From the NCBI GenBank assembly GCA_026686845.1, contig JAIVEN010000020.1, positions 8,645,501 through 8,709,500 on the forward strand: a stretch of 64,000 nucleotides of DNA. Direction: 5' to 3'. Every line of letters begins with the position of its first letter. Within the stretch, counting starts at the first letter, position 1. The stretch comes from Adenanthera pavonina. Its lineage: Eukaryota > Streptophyta > Magnoliopsida > Fabales > Fabaceae. A program made the position numbers and the translations under genes. Positions 20,227 through 32,900 of this stretch are shown here, one piece after another. Under the pieces are notes generated by a model, which was not told the DNA's origin, did not search any database, and saw only the letters and a program-made list of their open reading frames with translations.

Positions 20227-22260
20227 GGGTGCAATACTGGTCAAGAACCCTATTAAAGAAATAAAATAAAACTAAATGCATAGAAATGTAACTGATTAGA
20301 AATGCATGAACGGAGAAATGCAATAGTAATGAAAATAAACTTACATGATCCAAAGGGATAAAATGGATATATCCAGGTACTGCATGTTTAGGAAATCTAA
20401 GACATCATTCTTTTCAATATAATTCCAGAAGTTATTTCAATTTGAATAGGAACATCATCACTAAATTGTGAAACTTCTGTCTTTAATCATGTTAATGATC
20501 CCATTTTTGTGATAGCATGTGAGTCATAGGGTTGAGATTGAGACATTGAATCCTACAAATCCTTCCCCCTGCTCCTACCCTAATTAAGCAAATAAAAATG
20601 AATTTTATTCTCAAACTATATCTGTATAATTAAATACAAGAGAATTATAAGGTTTTTTATACCTGAGGCATGGTTATTGTAAGAAACCTTTTAGGCCATA
20701 AAATAAAATTTCCTGGAAATTATGCTACTGTCATAACTCATCAATAGGAAATGGCACATGTGCATGAGGTTCAATGACATTTTCAATTGGCACCTTTACT
20801 TGATCCTTTGGTATTTGCTAGTGGTGGAGGGTTGATATTGTGGTATAAACTCGGCATTAAGCTATAATACACCTCATGAGAACATCCAAAAATAGATCAC
20901 ATGCTACTCCCTTATTGGAACTATCTTTCGTGCTATGGATCATAGGAGAAGGTGTCATCTCGACAGGTGGTTCCTACACAGGTGGCTGTAAATGAACAGT
21001 AGAGAACATGGATAATATATCCTATCTCATGGCTTCCATCTTTGAATCCATTATCTAATGCATTCAAGCTTTTATTTCCTCTGTATTCTTATCCAACATT
21101 TGCTTCAACTTATGCTCAGGCACAACTTGCTTCCTAGATCCAAAATATTTCTTTATACCTACTCCTTGTCCTATGCCCCTAACACTACCTGGGTGCTCAT
21201 CCTTACCTAAAGTAGTTGCTAAGATATCTTGCCTCCTCAAGAGAATCCTACACCATACTAGTAGCATATATATAATTAGCAATCTCACCATTGAAGTTAT
21301 ATAATTACTTTGATTATAATATACTTACAATCTTTTCACCAACCACTTTAGCCTCGGGGGTGAAATATTGCCCATGCTTATTTCTACTCGCCCTTTCCCA
21401 TTTTTGAGCACCAGTTATAGGAGATGGAGGAGAATTAAGACTGGATGTGTTTGAAATTGCAGCTTTTTGCCTTTCTATCAACTTCTCCTACATCATATTA
21501 TGCTCCAGTAACTTATATCCTCCATGAGACAAGTTGTGAGGATAGCCAGTTAGCTTTTGCTTAGCCTGAACAGCTGTTCTTCATTTCTCGTACAAATGAA
21601 ACCAATACATTGTTAGTTATTACTCAATAATGCAATTCAAATACTAAAAAAGACTAATTTAATTACCTCAACCTCAATTGTTAGCCAACTCTCAACAAAC
21701 TTTTTCCATGTCTCTTCATCTAGGTACTCATACGTGGTGCATGGATTCTTGTACTTCAATGCACCATATATGTATCTGCTAGTAAGGCTTGATTTAGAGT
21801 CCTTCCATTGCTTCCCCACTCGCTTTAATAATTTCTTCCCCATCTCCTTCGTAGTAGGAACGTCGTGAGTGATCTACATGGTAACACACTCATACAATGA
21901 AAATAACTAATTTTATAATAAAATTGGAACAAAAACGTATCAATACAAAGTAATATAACAAGATAGCATTCCAAATTTTCTTTGTGACATCTTTTGGTAC
22001 TTTTTTCCAATCATAGAACAAGATATTAACTTTACTATGAGCCAAATCACCTAAAAACCTTGCAAATTGAGTCTTTCCATTATGCCTTTTATAATCTAAC
22101 TCGGTGAGGTCAACATGTAATTTTTGTCCACTAACTCGAGCTTTGGTCAAGGAACTCATCCTCATGGTACCTTTGTTTTGGTCCCTTTACTAGTTGCACT
22201 CTTGCTAGCAATCATGGTAGGTTGCTCCAAATCGCTGGAGGAATCGCTAGAGGTATCCAT
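20227..22260 (-). pseudogene. Element C gene 2, proximal part (Transposase_24-like)
   Basis: The start is taken at ATG 22,260 (MDTSSDSSSDLEQPT), placed by analogy with gene 2 of element B. In order on the - strand: GQKLHVDLTELDY and VNILFYDWKKVPKDVTKKIW (22,140-21,960); GKQWKDSKSSLTSRYIYGAL (about 21,815-21,755) with WKKFVESW; KQKLTGYPHN and EKLIERQKA (21,570-21,460); HPGSVRGIGQGVGIKKYFG (21,201-21,145); ILWPKRFLTITMPQ before a donor near 20,663; LNMQYLDISILSLW before a donor near 20,342. The next exon starts just before element A and resumes at 4,335 as an Ulp1 domain. A stop occurs soon after the start region (about 22,170), with others downstream. Confidence 0.75.
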
Positions 22261-22549
22261 GTGCCTATCTAGACAATAAACAAAATAATGTAAGTAAATT
22301 GAAATGAATTCAAAACAAAAATGAAATTAAAATAATAAATGAAATTACACTTTGATTTTGTGTGTGACCAAAATAACCTTATGTAAGGATATTTTCCTAA
22401 ATCCCTTCATGATGATCACGTCTTCCAACATGTACATCATTTACTTTATCTTCTCCATTCAACTGAGGTAGCCATGTAGAGAAATGAAGGGTCTTATCAA
22501 TATCATAATTTGATTCATCATTCTCAGTATTAATAGTTTGTTTTTTTTT

Positions 22550-25400
22550 CCTTGGAGAACAACATAGCACTTTTTATTAGTTGAATCAATACATAAAAAA
22601 TTTGTTTCGCTTGGTTTGCTAGGATAAAAGGCTCCTCCTTCTAACCTACCTTATCAAGATCCACCAAGGTAAATCTTAACTCATCTATTTGAACACCATT
22701 ATTACTGTCAACCCACTTGCATTTGCAAATAGAAACTCTAAATTCTATGTAGTCAACCTCTCATATCTCTTCAATAACCCCAAAATATGATGTGGTTGCC
22801 CAAATAAGGTTTTTATGTTTTACACTACAAAAATGCATCACTTCTACTACCACCATAACACTACTGTTCTGCATAGTGCTATTGTCATCCTGGGCTTTTG
22901 TATAGAATGAATACCTGTTGATGTCATAACCATTCCAACATATGACCTCAAAGAATGGCCCATTGACTAACCATTTTATTGTATTAGAAATGTTGTCATC
23001 ATTCATAACCTGCTCTTTGAACCACAATTTGAAAGTCCTATTGTGTTCATTTACCAACAATTTATTGCTCTTCTGAGGGTTTTTTTCTGTGATAATGTTT
23101 TTATGCTTGGCTAAGTAAGGCTGAACTTTATCAGTGTTAAGATGTATAAATGTGCTTGTACCACTTCTTTATGACCTATGCTCTTCACTCTAAGTCCTTT
23201 TGTACCCTTACATGCACCTCTTCCTTCATGGTGGGAATTTGGAAGTCCAATGGCTTTTATTGCTAACAAGTATTCACTACATAACCCAATTGCCTCTTTA
23301 GTAACATATCTTTCAACAATAGATGCTTTAGGCCAATATGGATTCTTCACATATTCTTTCAGGATTTTCATGTATTGCTTAAATAGGTACATCAACCTCA
23401 AATAAATAGGACCGCAAAGCCTTATCTCTCTCACCAAATAAGGAATTAAATGAACCATAATGTCAAAAAATGATGGTAGAAAGTACATTTCAAGTTGGCA
23501 GAAGGTAATAACAACATCATTTTCCAATTTATCAAATTTATGGAGGTCGATCACCTTGCTACATATAGCATTGAAGAAGAAACACAATCTGGTTATAGTG
23601 TGTCTCACATTTTTTGGTAATATGTCCCAAATAGCTAATGGTAATAATTGTTGCATCAAGACATGGCAATTATGAGACTTTAAGCCTACTAGTTTCATTC
23701 ATTGCTATGAGCCTCTTGATATTTGAAGAATACCCTTGTGGTACTTTGATGTCATGTAAACATTCACAAAACTTCTTCTCTCTTTTTTAGACAATGTATA
23801 ACAAGCTGGAGGCAAATAAATCCTCTCTCCCATATTTTTCTCAACATACATCACATCAAGATTATGTCTAACCTCAAGACTCCACCAATATGGAAGGTCA
23901 AAGAAGATAGACCTCTTTTTCCATAAATTCTTCTCTATTGCAAGCTTCTGGTTCTTACCGAAGATCACATTGATGTCTTTCACTTGTTGATAAAATTGCT
24001 GTACAGTTATTGCCTTTGGAGCATTTTCATACTCTTATGGGCCATTAAAAGCTTTTTTTTAATCTACAATAAGAGTGGTTCCTTTTGAGAAATCTTCGAT
24101 AAACGAGGTAGACAGTTTTCTTTCCATGTTCAAGTTGTTTGTGGCATGTGCCATGTTCACAAATAGGGCATATTTTATGGCCTTTAACACTATATCCAGA
24201 CAAATTTCCATATGCACGAAAGTCATTTATCGTGCAAAAGATCATGGCACGAAGCTTAAAGGACTCCTTGTGATATGCATCAAACACATCAACACCTTCC
24301 TCCTATAATACCTTTAAGTCCTCAATCAAAGGTCTCAAGTAGACATGTATGTCGTTTCTTGGCTGTTTTAGACCTGAAATCATCATAGACAATATGATGT
24401 ACTTGCGTTTCATACACTACTAAGGAGGTGGGTTGTAAACCACTAGAAGAACAAGCCATGAGCCATGCATACTGTTAAGGTTGCTATAAGGATTTATTCC
24501 ATCTATACAGAGTCCAAGACTCAAATTTCTTGGCTCATGGCCGAAATCAGGAAACAATTTATCAATTATTTTCCATTGAGGAGAATCAGCTAGATGTTGA
24601 AGCATTCCGTCAGATTTTCTCTCATCTACATGCCATCTCAAGTTCTTTGCATCATTTGCATTAGCAAACAAGCGCTTTAATCTTGGTATTATTGGAAGAT
24701 ACCATAACACCTTTGAAGGACACTCCTTGACTTTGTAGCGTGATGACCTGCATGTTGGACACTCATGTGGCACTTCATATTCATTTTTGTACAATATGCA
24801 GTCATTAGAGCAAGCATGTATCCTTTTATACTTCATACCCATTGGGCAAAGGATTTTTCTTGCCTTATAGTTATGGTCTGGAAGTTCATTACCTTCTAGA
24901 AGCATATTTTTCAACAATTCAAGCAAACCAGTGAAACTACTGTCACTCCATCCATTTCTCACTTTCAAGTTGACCAATCTCAGTACCACTGATATTTGTG
25001 TATATTTATTGCAACCTGGGTATAAAGGCTTCCCTACAACATTCCACAAGCTATCATATGTATGTACTCACTCAAAATACTCTACTCCTACATCATGGAT
25101 CATGTCCTTTATTCAATCATTCAAATCCACATCAAATTCCTCATTTTCAAACACATTTGGCATTTCTATTTCTCCATGCAATAGCCATTGTGAATAATTC
25201 TAATTGAACCCAAAACAAATTAGATGGTTTCTTATTTCTGCCATACTTAATCCTTTCCCATTCAAACATTTTACAAGAGGGTAGTAAAACCTCTTGTTAT
25301 TATTAGGAACATTTCTTTTAGCAAATTCTAGAAACTGATCAACTCCATTCTCATATTCATCACTAGTCCTTCTGGCGTTTAACCAACTACAATCCATCAC
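22550..25400 (-). pseudogene. TNP2-type CACTA transposase of element C (decayed)
   Basis: It begins MMDCSWLNARRTSDEYENGV at 25,400 (transposase-associated domain, to 25,200). The Transposase_21 core at 25,049-23,700 includes LRLVNLKVRNGWSDSSFTGL, ILCPMGMKYKRIHACSNDC, CPTCRSSRYKVKECPSKVLW, WHVDERKSDGMLQHLADSP, LGLCIDGINPYS and KLRAMIFCTINDFRAYGNLS. DUF4218-like (LKSHNCHVLMQQLLP, QLEMYFLPSFFDIMVHL; 23,698-23,111) and DUF4216-like (SYFGVIEEI, CKCKWVDSNNGVQIDE; 23,060 to about 22,550) parts follow. Stops or frameshifts separate all the pieces. Near 23,820 the text runs from VEKNMGERI straight to YLPPACYTLSKKE, skipping about 40 residues present in the element B copy. Non-functional. Confidence 0.88.
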
Positions 25401-26723
25401 GATCTAACTAAACGTCAATGAATGAACAAATCAAACTTGAAGTATAAATAATCTAAATGCATATATAACCAATTGTATAAGGCAGATGGACAACCAAATC
25501 TCCAATCAATATAAATACTTAATCGAGCAGTAAACAGATTCATTCCTATTTTAGAAGTTTCGCCCACATCCTATTTTTCATAGGCCTTATTTTCATTCAA
25601 GATAGGGGAGAAAGAATCAGACTCTCACAGCCCTTATTCTCAATTATGTAAGACCAATCAACAATCCAAGTAATGTAGGAAGATAATTTGGTTATTGAAG
25701 TAGACCCTATATCAAGGTTTGATAACTATATATAATATATTGTAGTCTACTTTTAATATTATTTATAAATTATTAATCTTAATTTTTTTTTACAAATATG
25801 AGAATATAATTACTAATGTAACTGATAGAAGTATTTTCAAGCTTGAGTAGGAAAGTGTCTTTTGAGTCCTTTAGGGAGATTCAAATATATATGGCTTTCA
25901 ACTTCAATTAATCATAGTAGCTACTGTGCTACAATAGAAGAGAAATGGCAAATGAAATATAACAAAACTGGTTGGTAATACATAATCACAAAACTTTAAA
26001 GAGAAAATGATATCCAAAAACCTTCAAGCTAAACACACCTTGTTTCAATTTGTCTCCGGCTTCAATTATCCTAGCAAAAAAAAAAATGGTCTTCTAACTT
26101 CCAAAGAAGCATTAGAAATATATATATATATATACACATATACATGTTGAGGATGGATGTGTAGTTAATTCAAGAATGTTAGTGGAAATGGCAGAAGACT
26201 TGAACAAGGATTTGTTTTGGAAGTTTATGTAAGTGCCACTAAATTTAAAATGAGGTATATTATAAAAAAGAGGAAGAATTTGTACAAGTAAAATGCAAGA
26301 CATAATAACCTACAATTGTTTTCCTCAAAATTAAAAAATATAATTTAGATGACTATTACTTTTCTAGCCCAGTAGAAAATAGCCTAGCCAAAAAATTGGG
26401 TTAAATAAAATTCCCAAGAAGATAGTCAACCTATCTATATAAAAAACTTCATCAGCCTCTTCCAATTTGATTGGCATCAAAATAGTTACTACAAGTTGGT
26501 GGACCATCAATACTACCATGACTACCTTGTCACTTCTGGTGAGAAACTCCCTCAATTGCCCATATAGATATCGCTTCTACAAAACACATGCAATCAGAAA
26601 CATTCTTCATTTGGTTGCAAGTTAATATACAATAATGTAAATATGCAGCCAAAAAAATACAACTTCTAAATATTAGCTATCAAATTAATTCTTTGATAAT
26701 CAAATGTGCAAGAGGCTTCTCTT
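25401..26723. other. Non-coding stretch upstream of element C transposase
   Basis: AT-rich. Probably 5' region of element C, but no terminus or subterminal repeats were found. It holds a TA dinucleotide run at about 26,119-26,136. A 63-codon open frame at 26,555-26,364 (-) is rich in hydrophobic residues and matches nothing I recognise. Confidence 0.4.
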
Positions 26724-28244
26724 TGTTAGGAATATTGGCTTCGCAAGAGTGGGCTGAATTGGGAAGTTTACAATTTTTCTACAAAAATGGAATATAACAG
26801 TGAAAGCAAAAGTTTGCAAAGAAAAAAAAAAGGAGTATGATGAAAATGAATATATATGTAAGATAAGAGAAAAGAGGACTCAAAGATTTATTTTGATTCG
26901 GTCCAATCTACTTGACTTACATTCAGTCCTCGAGCTATTACTTGGGATTTTTCACTATTTATAAAAATTCAGTGGACTACTTGCAATGTCATAGTATAAT
27001 GCTTGTGCTCTATTCTAAAAAAATGTCTCTTAACACTTTTATAAATGTTTCCCAATTTCCTTTGTGAATCCTTTCACAAAGAATCTTTTTTCTAGATGAA
27101 GAAAAGATTTAACACAAAAGTGAATAATCTCTAAGAAAGAGTAAATATGAAAGTTATGGCATAATAAATATGGTGTGTAGATGAAAAAGTTTTGACAAAG
27201 AAATTTAGTAGAGTTTTTGCAATAATAAACTTAAATTCATTATTCACAACTTCAGATGAAGTTTCATTTATAAATTTGCGATTTAACTAGTAGTTAAATA
27301 CAAGATCTAGCCGTTAGAGACATTAGCCAATGATTACTTTATAAAAATAACCATTCACCAACCACATTTAATGGATCTGACATACCAAAATTCGAATTTT
27401 GCGGCTTCAACAAATGAATTTTGTAGAGATAGAAAGTTGAGGGCTTTAACATTGAACTTCAAAATTCATCTTAATGTAACATTCGAATTTTGAGTTTTCA
27501 AAGATAATTCATGTTAGTTCATACGAATTTTTATATTGGAAGTATGTCTGAAAAGTTTAAACAGTTGTCTCACGTTTTCACAAAGCACTTCGAAATTTAA
27601 ATTTCAGAAGCTAAAATTCATCTATCAAAGGCATGTTAAACATGGCAAAAAAGTTCTTCTCTTTGAAGAGCAAATGTTGAACTTCAAAGTTCGCTTATTA
27701 GAGATATGCTCTAACGAGACTTTCAAGTTCTCATTTTAAAATTCGCACTTTGAAGACTAAATTTTGTTTGTCAGAGGAGTTGACCTTAAACTTATTTTGA
27801 ACTTCACCAATATTTGAATTTTGACTATACTTCATGTAAATTTTGCACACTTTCACTAACAATGCTTATACCAAAATTTGAATTTTAAAACCAAAATTCA
27901 TTTATCATAGATAAAACCTCTGTAACTTCAAATTTTACCAAGTAAAGTGCAAATTTTGCACAAAATAAACATAAGTCAAACATCAAAATTTATCTGTTGG
28001 CTAATATTTCTCAATTCTAACGGATTTTATCCTTTGATAACTTTGAAATAACTCATTTAAGCATTATAGTAACATAAATAAGTAAGATTCAAAGCTTTTT
28101 ACCTAGTATACAAAGTAAGAAATCCTAAAAATTAAATCTTCAGTTGTTCTTCATTGGATTTCTTCACTTTATCCTTTCTTACTTCTTTGATATTCTCCTT
28201 CCAAGTTCTAATTGTTTAAAATCATCATAACTTCTAATTCAACA
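26724..28244 (-). mobile_element. Solo LTR, copy 1 (same family as 42,167-43,843)
   Basis: It begins TGTTAGGAATATTGGCTTCG and ends TTCTAATTCAACA, so the - strand reads TGTTGAATTAGAAG...CTAACA. It aligns in reverse orientation with 42,167-43,843: the ends, the segment around 27,240-27,400, and the GAATTGGGAAG block near 26,755 all match. No flanking 5-bp duplication is apparent (CTCTT versus TGTTC), so one edge may be slightly off or mutated. No internal retroelement genes adjoin it. Confidence 0.75.
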
Positions 28245-28470
28245 TGTTCTTCCCTACAAATTTATAGGTGAAGCTATTTTAGTTAAATTATATAACATTA
28301 TTTATTAAAGTTATATTTAAATATGTACTTGATAACTTTTATAGGTTTGTTCTATTTTCCTTTTTTTATGAAGTTCTATTTTCAATAATCATGATACAAT
28401 CATACACGAATCTTTGCATATTGATGGGATTGTCGCAAGGATGGGGACACAATGGGAGTAAAATATCGAC

Positions 28471-29350
28471 TTATAAAATGTTAAATATAAAATTTAAAAT
28501 ATGTAACAACCTTCTTTTTTTCTCCGCTGAAACAACTATTACCTTAAGAACATAAACATCCCAAACAAGAAAAATCCTCAGAAAAAACCAAATATCTTGA
28601 AGAAAAGCTCTAATATAATAAGGATCATGTAATTTCCCAAGAAGCATTAACTTATAACTTTCTCTGGGAACGGCAATTTGAATTGGATGCAGATGAAAAT
28701 CTTCTACCATCGTCCAACTCTTGATAAACAATAAAAATGTTCAAATTAGCCCCATTGAAGCAGATGAAGTTCCACTGATAGAACCCCATCATAAAGGAAG
28801 CTATAAATCCAAGACCCCTGAAAGTAAATATGTGATTCAGCTATCCATTTCTTCCTTCTCCCAATCCTCTTTCTCTTCACCAAAATTTTGATAAACCTTC
28901 CATTTCAGTATTTGAAAAGCTTACCTCTAAACTGAAAGTTCCTCTTTCTGATAAAACCATGCATATTGTTGGAAAAATTTCAACCCATTGCCTCTACAAT
29001 GTATTCACCATGCTGAGCACTATATGAATATCATTTTTACCTTTGTGAATCACTTGATTTCTATGGAACCAGATAACAAACAAGATATTGCTCACCAATG
29101 CCATTAACATGCTATCCTCAGTGTAGAATATCACACATCCAAGACAAAAGGCAATCTGTAATTTCATGAGTCCTAATTCCCAATGAAGAGCCAAACCACA
29201 AAGCTCTAACAAAGGGCATCTAATTAAGAAAAACATGCTCTACATCCTCAGTCAAATGATCACAAAAACACAACCTGCTTTAATATATGCAAATGATGAT
29301 CAACCAAGATTTGATGTAAAGGGAGAGCATTATTGAACAACTTAAAATGA
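28471..29350 (-). pseudogene. LINE ORF2 remnant: zf-RVT and RNase H border
   Basis: Two - strand frames each carry parts of the zinc-binding region found after plant LINE reverse transcriptases. One reads LFNNALPLHQILVDHH (from about 29,340), then LCFCDHLTEDVEHVFL and PFVRALWFGSSLG. The other reads SNILFVIWFHRNQVIHKGK at about 29,090-29,034. A frameshift and several stops lie between them. The downstream stretch to 28,471 sits where the RNase H domain would be but is too decayed to recognise. The reverse transcriptase and endonuclease parts are absent. Confidence 0.55.
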
Positions 29351-29519
29351 ATATGTAACAAATTTCAATTTTATTATTGACATATAAGTAAATCGTATTG
29401 AATTATTAATATATCATAAATAGTGTTGCTTTATTTTTTTAGACTCCATAAAATATAAAAAAGATAGAATTGGTATTTAATTTTATATAATATACATATA
29501 AAGGAACGTAAACTAGAGT

Positions 29520-29910
29520 GTATAAAGTTTACGGTTAATATGCAAATCTATCCCCAATGAATTCCTGAAATTGCTATTGGTCCCTAAACTATTTTTTGGT
29601 GCAAAGTTATCCTCCTTCTTTTAAAATTGTAGTAATGTCATCTCTACCGTTAGAGATCCATTTTCTTTTACCGTTAGCATGCCATGTGTTGTTTTTTTTT
29701 TTTTTAACCAAGTCATCCCAGCTAGCAATTTATATGGCATTTTAGTTGGGAAAAAAATCTTACGTGGTAATCAATGCAAATGTACCCTTGAAATACTCTC
29801 AAAGTCACTACTTACACCCTAGACTATTTTTTAGTGCAATGCTAGTCTCCATCTTAATTTCAAAATCATAGTAATTTAACTCAATCCTAATTGAAGTCCC
29901 AGACGTCGGT
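29520..29910. repeat. Degenerate duplicated segment
   Basis: About 29,530-29,660 and 29,770-29,900 share the same run of phrases: ATGCAAATCTATCCC / ATGCAAATGTACCC, CCTAAACTATTTTTTGGTGC / CCTAGACTATTTTTTAGTGC, and a following CTCC plus TAGTAAT motif. They look like two copies of a low-copy repeat element end in the same direction. The family is not identified. Confidence 0.6.
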
Positions 29911-32900
29911 TAAACCCATCAGAGTTGGAAATATAATTTTATCTCTCTTCATTTGATTCTCTAAATTCTTCCATCAACTCATCATACATAACTTTCATTG
30001 TGTATTCACATCATACAGTTTTATATAGATTATCAAATCTCATATATTTCAAAAATCCAAGTACTAAAACATGAAAATTTCTCTAGAAAAAGATTATAAA
30101 TTAAACATATAAGCAATTGTGAAATATATATCACAATCCACAACAAAAGAAGGAAAATAGTTATTATAATAATTACAATAACCTTCTAGAGGGAAATTAG
30201 AGAAAATTAGCAAAACTTAGAATTGACCTTGCTGCCAAAATCCCCCATTCTTGAGCTCAAAATAGACCAACTTCGCTTCAATCACCGAAACCCCATATCG
30301 TCTCTTCGAGTTTCTTCATTCCCAAAACTCCAAATGGGTTTTTAGTCACAATCAACACATCGCAGGGTAGATCTTGATGTAGAGTTTCTCAAGACTCAAA
30401 TTTTGGGAGCATTCAGACTAGCACCACAAGCTACACTCAATGGCTGTAGATGACTAAAAGGAGACAAAGAAGGCAGAAGATAGATGGAGTTTGGAGAAGA
30501 AAAAAAGTGAGTCCTCTATTGCTATTTGTGACAACCCTAAATATTTGGATTGATAATTAATTGATCGAGTTGGGTTTCTTTTTCTTTTAGAAGCTCAAAT
30601 TGCACGGAGGCATGGGAGAAATAAAATAGGGAAAAATTGTTTTCTTTTAAGACATCCATGGTTCCCAAAATTTTTGGGAGTGATTCTCATGGTGAATGTT
30701 CATGTTTATATTTTTCTTGTATGGAAGACTCCCCAAGCTTTAAAACAAGCTAAAGATCAATCCAACATAATTTTCTTAGAATTAGTTATAAATTTTTCAA
30801 GTTTAGTCCAAAAAAAAAATGGCACCATGCTGTGACATGAGATATTTGTGCTGCAGCATGCAAAGAAAAACTGATACATGAGGGTGCACGTCGAGATAGC
30901 TGGAACAGTGTTTTGGCCGTGAGTACCAGAGCTCCTCTGCTAAGGTTTTCACTTTTGAACTTGAGGACGAGTTTTGGTGCTTGGGGATGCTTGAATCATC
31001 AAGATAATGTGATTTCCTCATCTTCCTCTCCACTTTCTTCAAGTTCTATGGGTGATTTTCGTGAGCTTTGGGTTGGATCCGAGTTCTTCCTTGTTTAGCC
31101 GATTTTTTTTCCATGTTTAAGTGTCTCAATGAAGTGTTGAGTTCTTCCATAGTTATGTATAGACAAAATAAAAAAAATGATTATTATCACTAAGTAAAAC
31201 ACGCGTTACAAATACCAGTGCGATCAACAATTATGCACTTCAATTCGGAAATTGGCATTGCGGGTCGCCAAGGAAAAACTCAGATGGGAAAAATGTAAAT
31301 TTGAAAAGGAAGCATGTTCTTCCTGAGAAAAAAAAAGATCAATAGATTGTTAGGTTTTTTTCTTTCTTTTGTTTCGTGCCAAATTGACAGATTCATTACC
31401 GATGATCAATACTACCATCTTGAACCTATATACTGGATGTGGTCTAAAAAATTATAACAATGGTCATAATTTGTAAGATCAAGAAAAGCTGGATATAAGA
31501 ACTATAGCATTGTCCTCTTTGAAGTTTGTTTGGCATTTTTTGCGGCAAAATTGATGTATTCGGTCATAGTTTCACATTTCCAGAGCCAGAATAAAGATTA
31601 GTCACTAATATACGGTTCTACACTTGGAATCACTGATATGTAGATAGAATTACATGAAATTAACTTACCTAAAGCAGCATGAAATTTACTGTATGATATG
31701 AATACAGACAAATTGAAACAATCATCACAATCAAAATTCAAGAAAGTAATCTTTGAAAAAAAATTGATATTTAATTCAACAATTCAGAACAATAACAGCC
31801 CCTTCCTCATTAGATACATGTTTCAGGAAGAAGTGCAATTAGCAGCAAATCATTATATTTCTGCATAGGAGAAACAGAACAGAACTAAAATTAAAAACAG
31901 AACAACTTAATCATTATAACATCAATCTTCCAACAGAAAAAATTAGCTTTAAGCACTAAAAAGACAATAAAGTAAAAAAAGAAGATATTAATATTATACA
32001 TTTGCTTATGGATAGAGTCAGATCAATTGCTGTAGATAAGCAGGGTAGCTTCCATGAGGACAGAGAGAAAAATAACAAAAGAAATATTAAATAAGAGAAC
32101 CCTTCAATTATTTTAATTTTAATTATATAAAAAAGGCCATAGCTTGGAACTAATTGCAGGCAGTGATGGAATTCACAAAAACACAAATAGCTTAAGTGCA
32201 AGAAGGATATAATTATCTTCTTCTTTTAGTTCACTCTTTAATTTACATGAAACGCGGTATGACCCACCTTGCAATGTTCAGACATTCAAGGTTACATTTC
32301 TACCTAACCATTATAAGTCATCCTTTGTCACATTATGAATTCAAATTTGATGGTGGAACTCTTCTCATAAAGAAGGTATGCAACAGAGAAGCAAGGCCTT
32401 TATTCCCAAATTCACTTTTAGATGCGCATAAAAGAGCAAGTTTTACCCTACGACATTCATGCGTTGAAAAGTCTCTATTTCAAACATTATAACTAATTGC
32501 CAAAAAAATTTAAATCTGACGTAGTGACACTTATAATTGAAATTTGTATTGTTTTTTTTTTAAATTCAAATGGAGTTTATATAACATAGAAAAAGATGTA
32601 CTGTGTTTAACTCGTGATCGATTTGAACCTCTCAATTCCTGGAGAAATTAAAAGAGTTTACTTTTGATTAAAAATATGGCTAGGTCAATTTGTGGGTCTA
32701 AAAACAAGTCAAACTAGGTCAAACTGTGGGTCTAAACGAAGTCGTTTTTCCTGGGCACAAAACGATATATCGTTGGATTCAGGCTCAAGCTTTCCGTTGT
32801 CTTGTGCAAAACATGCATTGATTTGGTCCCTTCCATGGAACGAACTAACTTCACTTGAATGGTAATGGGCTGGGCCTATTTTTGTTTTTTCTAAACATGG

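Larger units (their letters stand above)
2881..25400 (-). mobile_element. CACTA element C (outermost, interrupted by A and B)
   Basis: The left (3') end CACTACTACAAAAAGC is at 2881, preceded by ATT. Its genes read right to left: a TNP2-type transposase at 25,400-22,550, then a Transposase_24/Ulp1-type gene from 22,260 that continues on the far side of element A at 4,332-3,365. The coding sequence joins across the A insertion with one ATT repeat at each side (4333-4335, 20224-20226), which shows that the two halves were once contiguous. The right (5') terminus was not found: no TAGTAGTG-type end with matching subterminal repeats was seen between 25,400 and 33,000. The stated right edge is only the transposase start. 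Confidence 0.8.

Noticed and set aside
26364..26555. Hydrophobic 63-codon frame (-) that could suggest a small membrane protein
   Set aside because: No start context, homologous motif or neighbouring exon; AT-rich DNA gives hydrophobic frames by chance.
30803..31098. Overlapping frames on both strands, serine-rich
   Set aside because: The serine run comes from a TCTTC-type repeat; no domain and no splice support.
32518..32526. GACGTAGTG as a possible right end of element C
   Set aside because: The adjacent sequence lacks C-type subterminal motifs, and the following ACA does not match the ATT at the left end.
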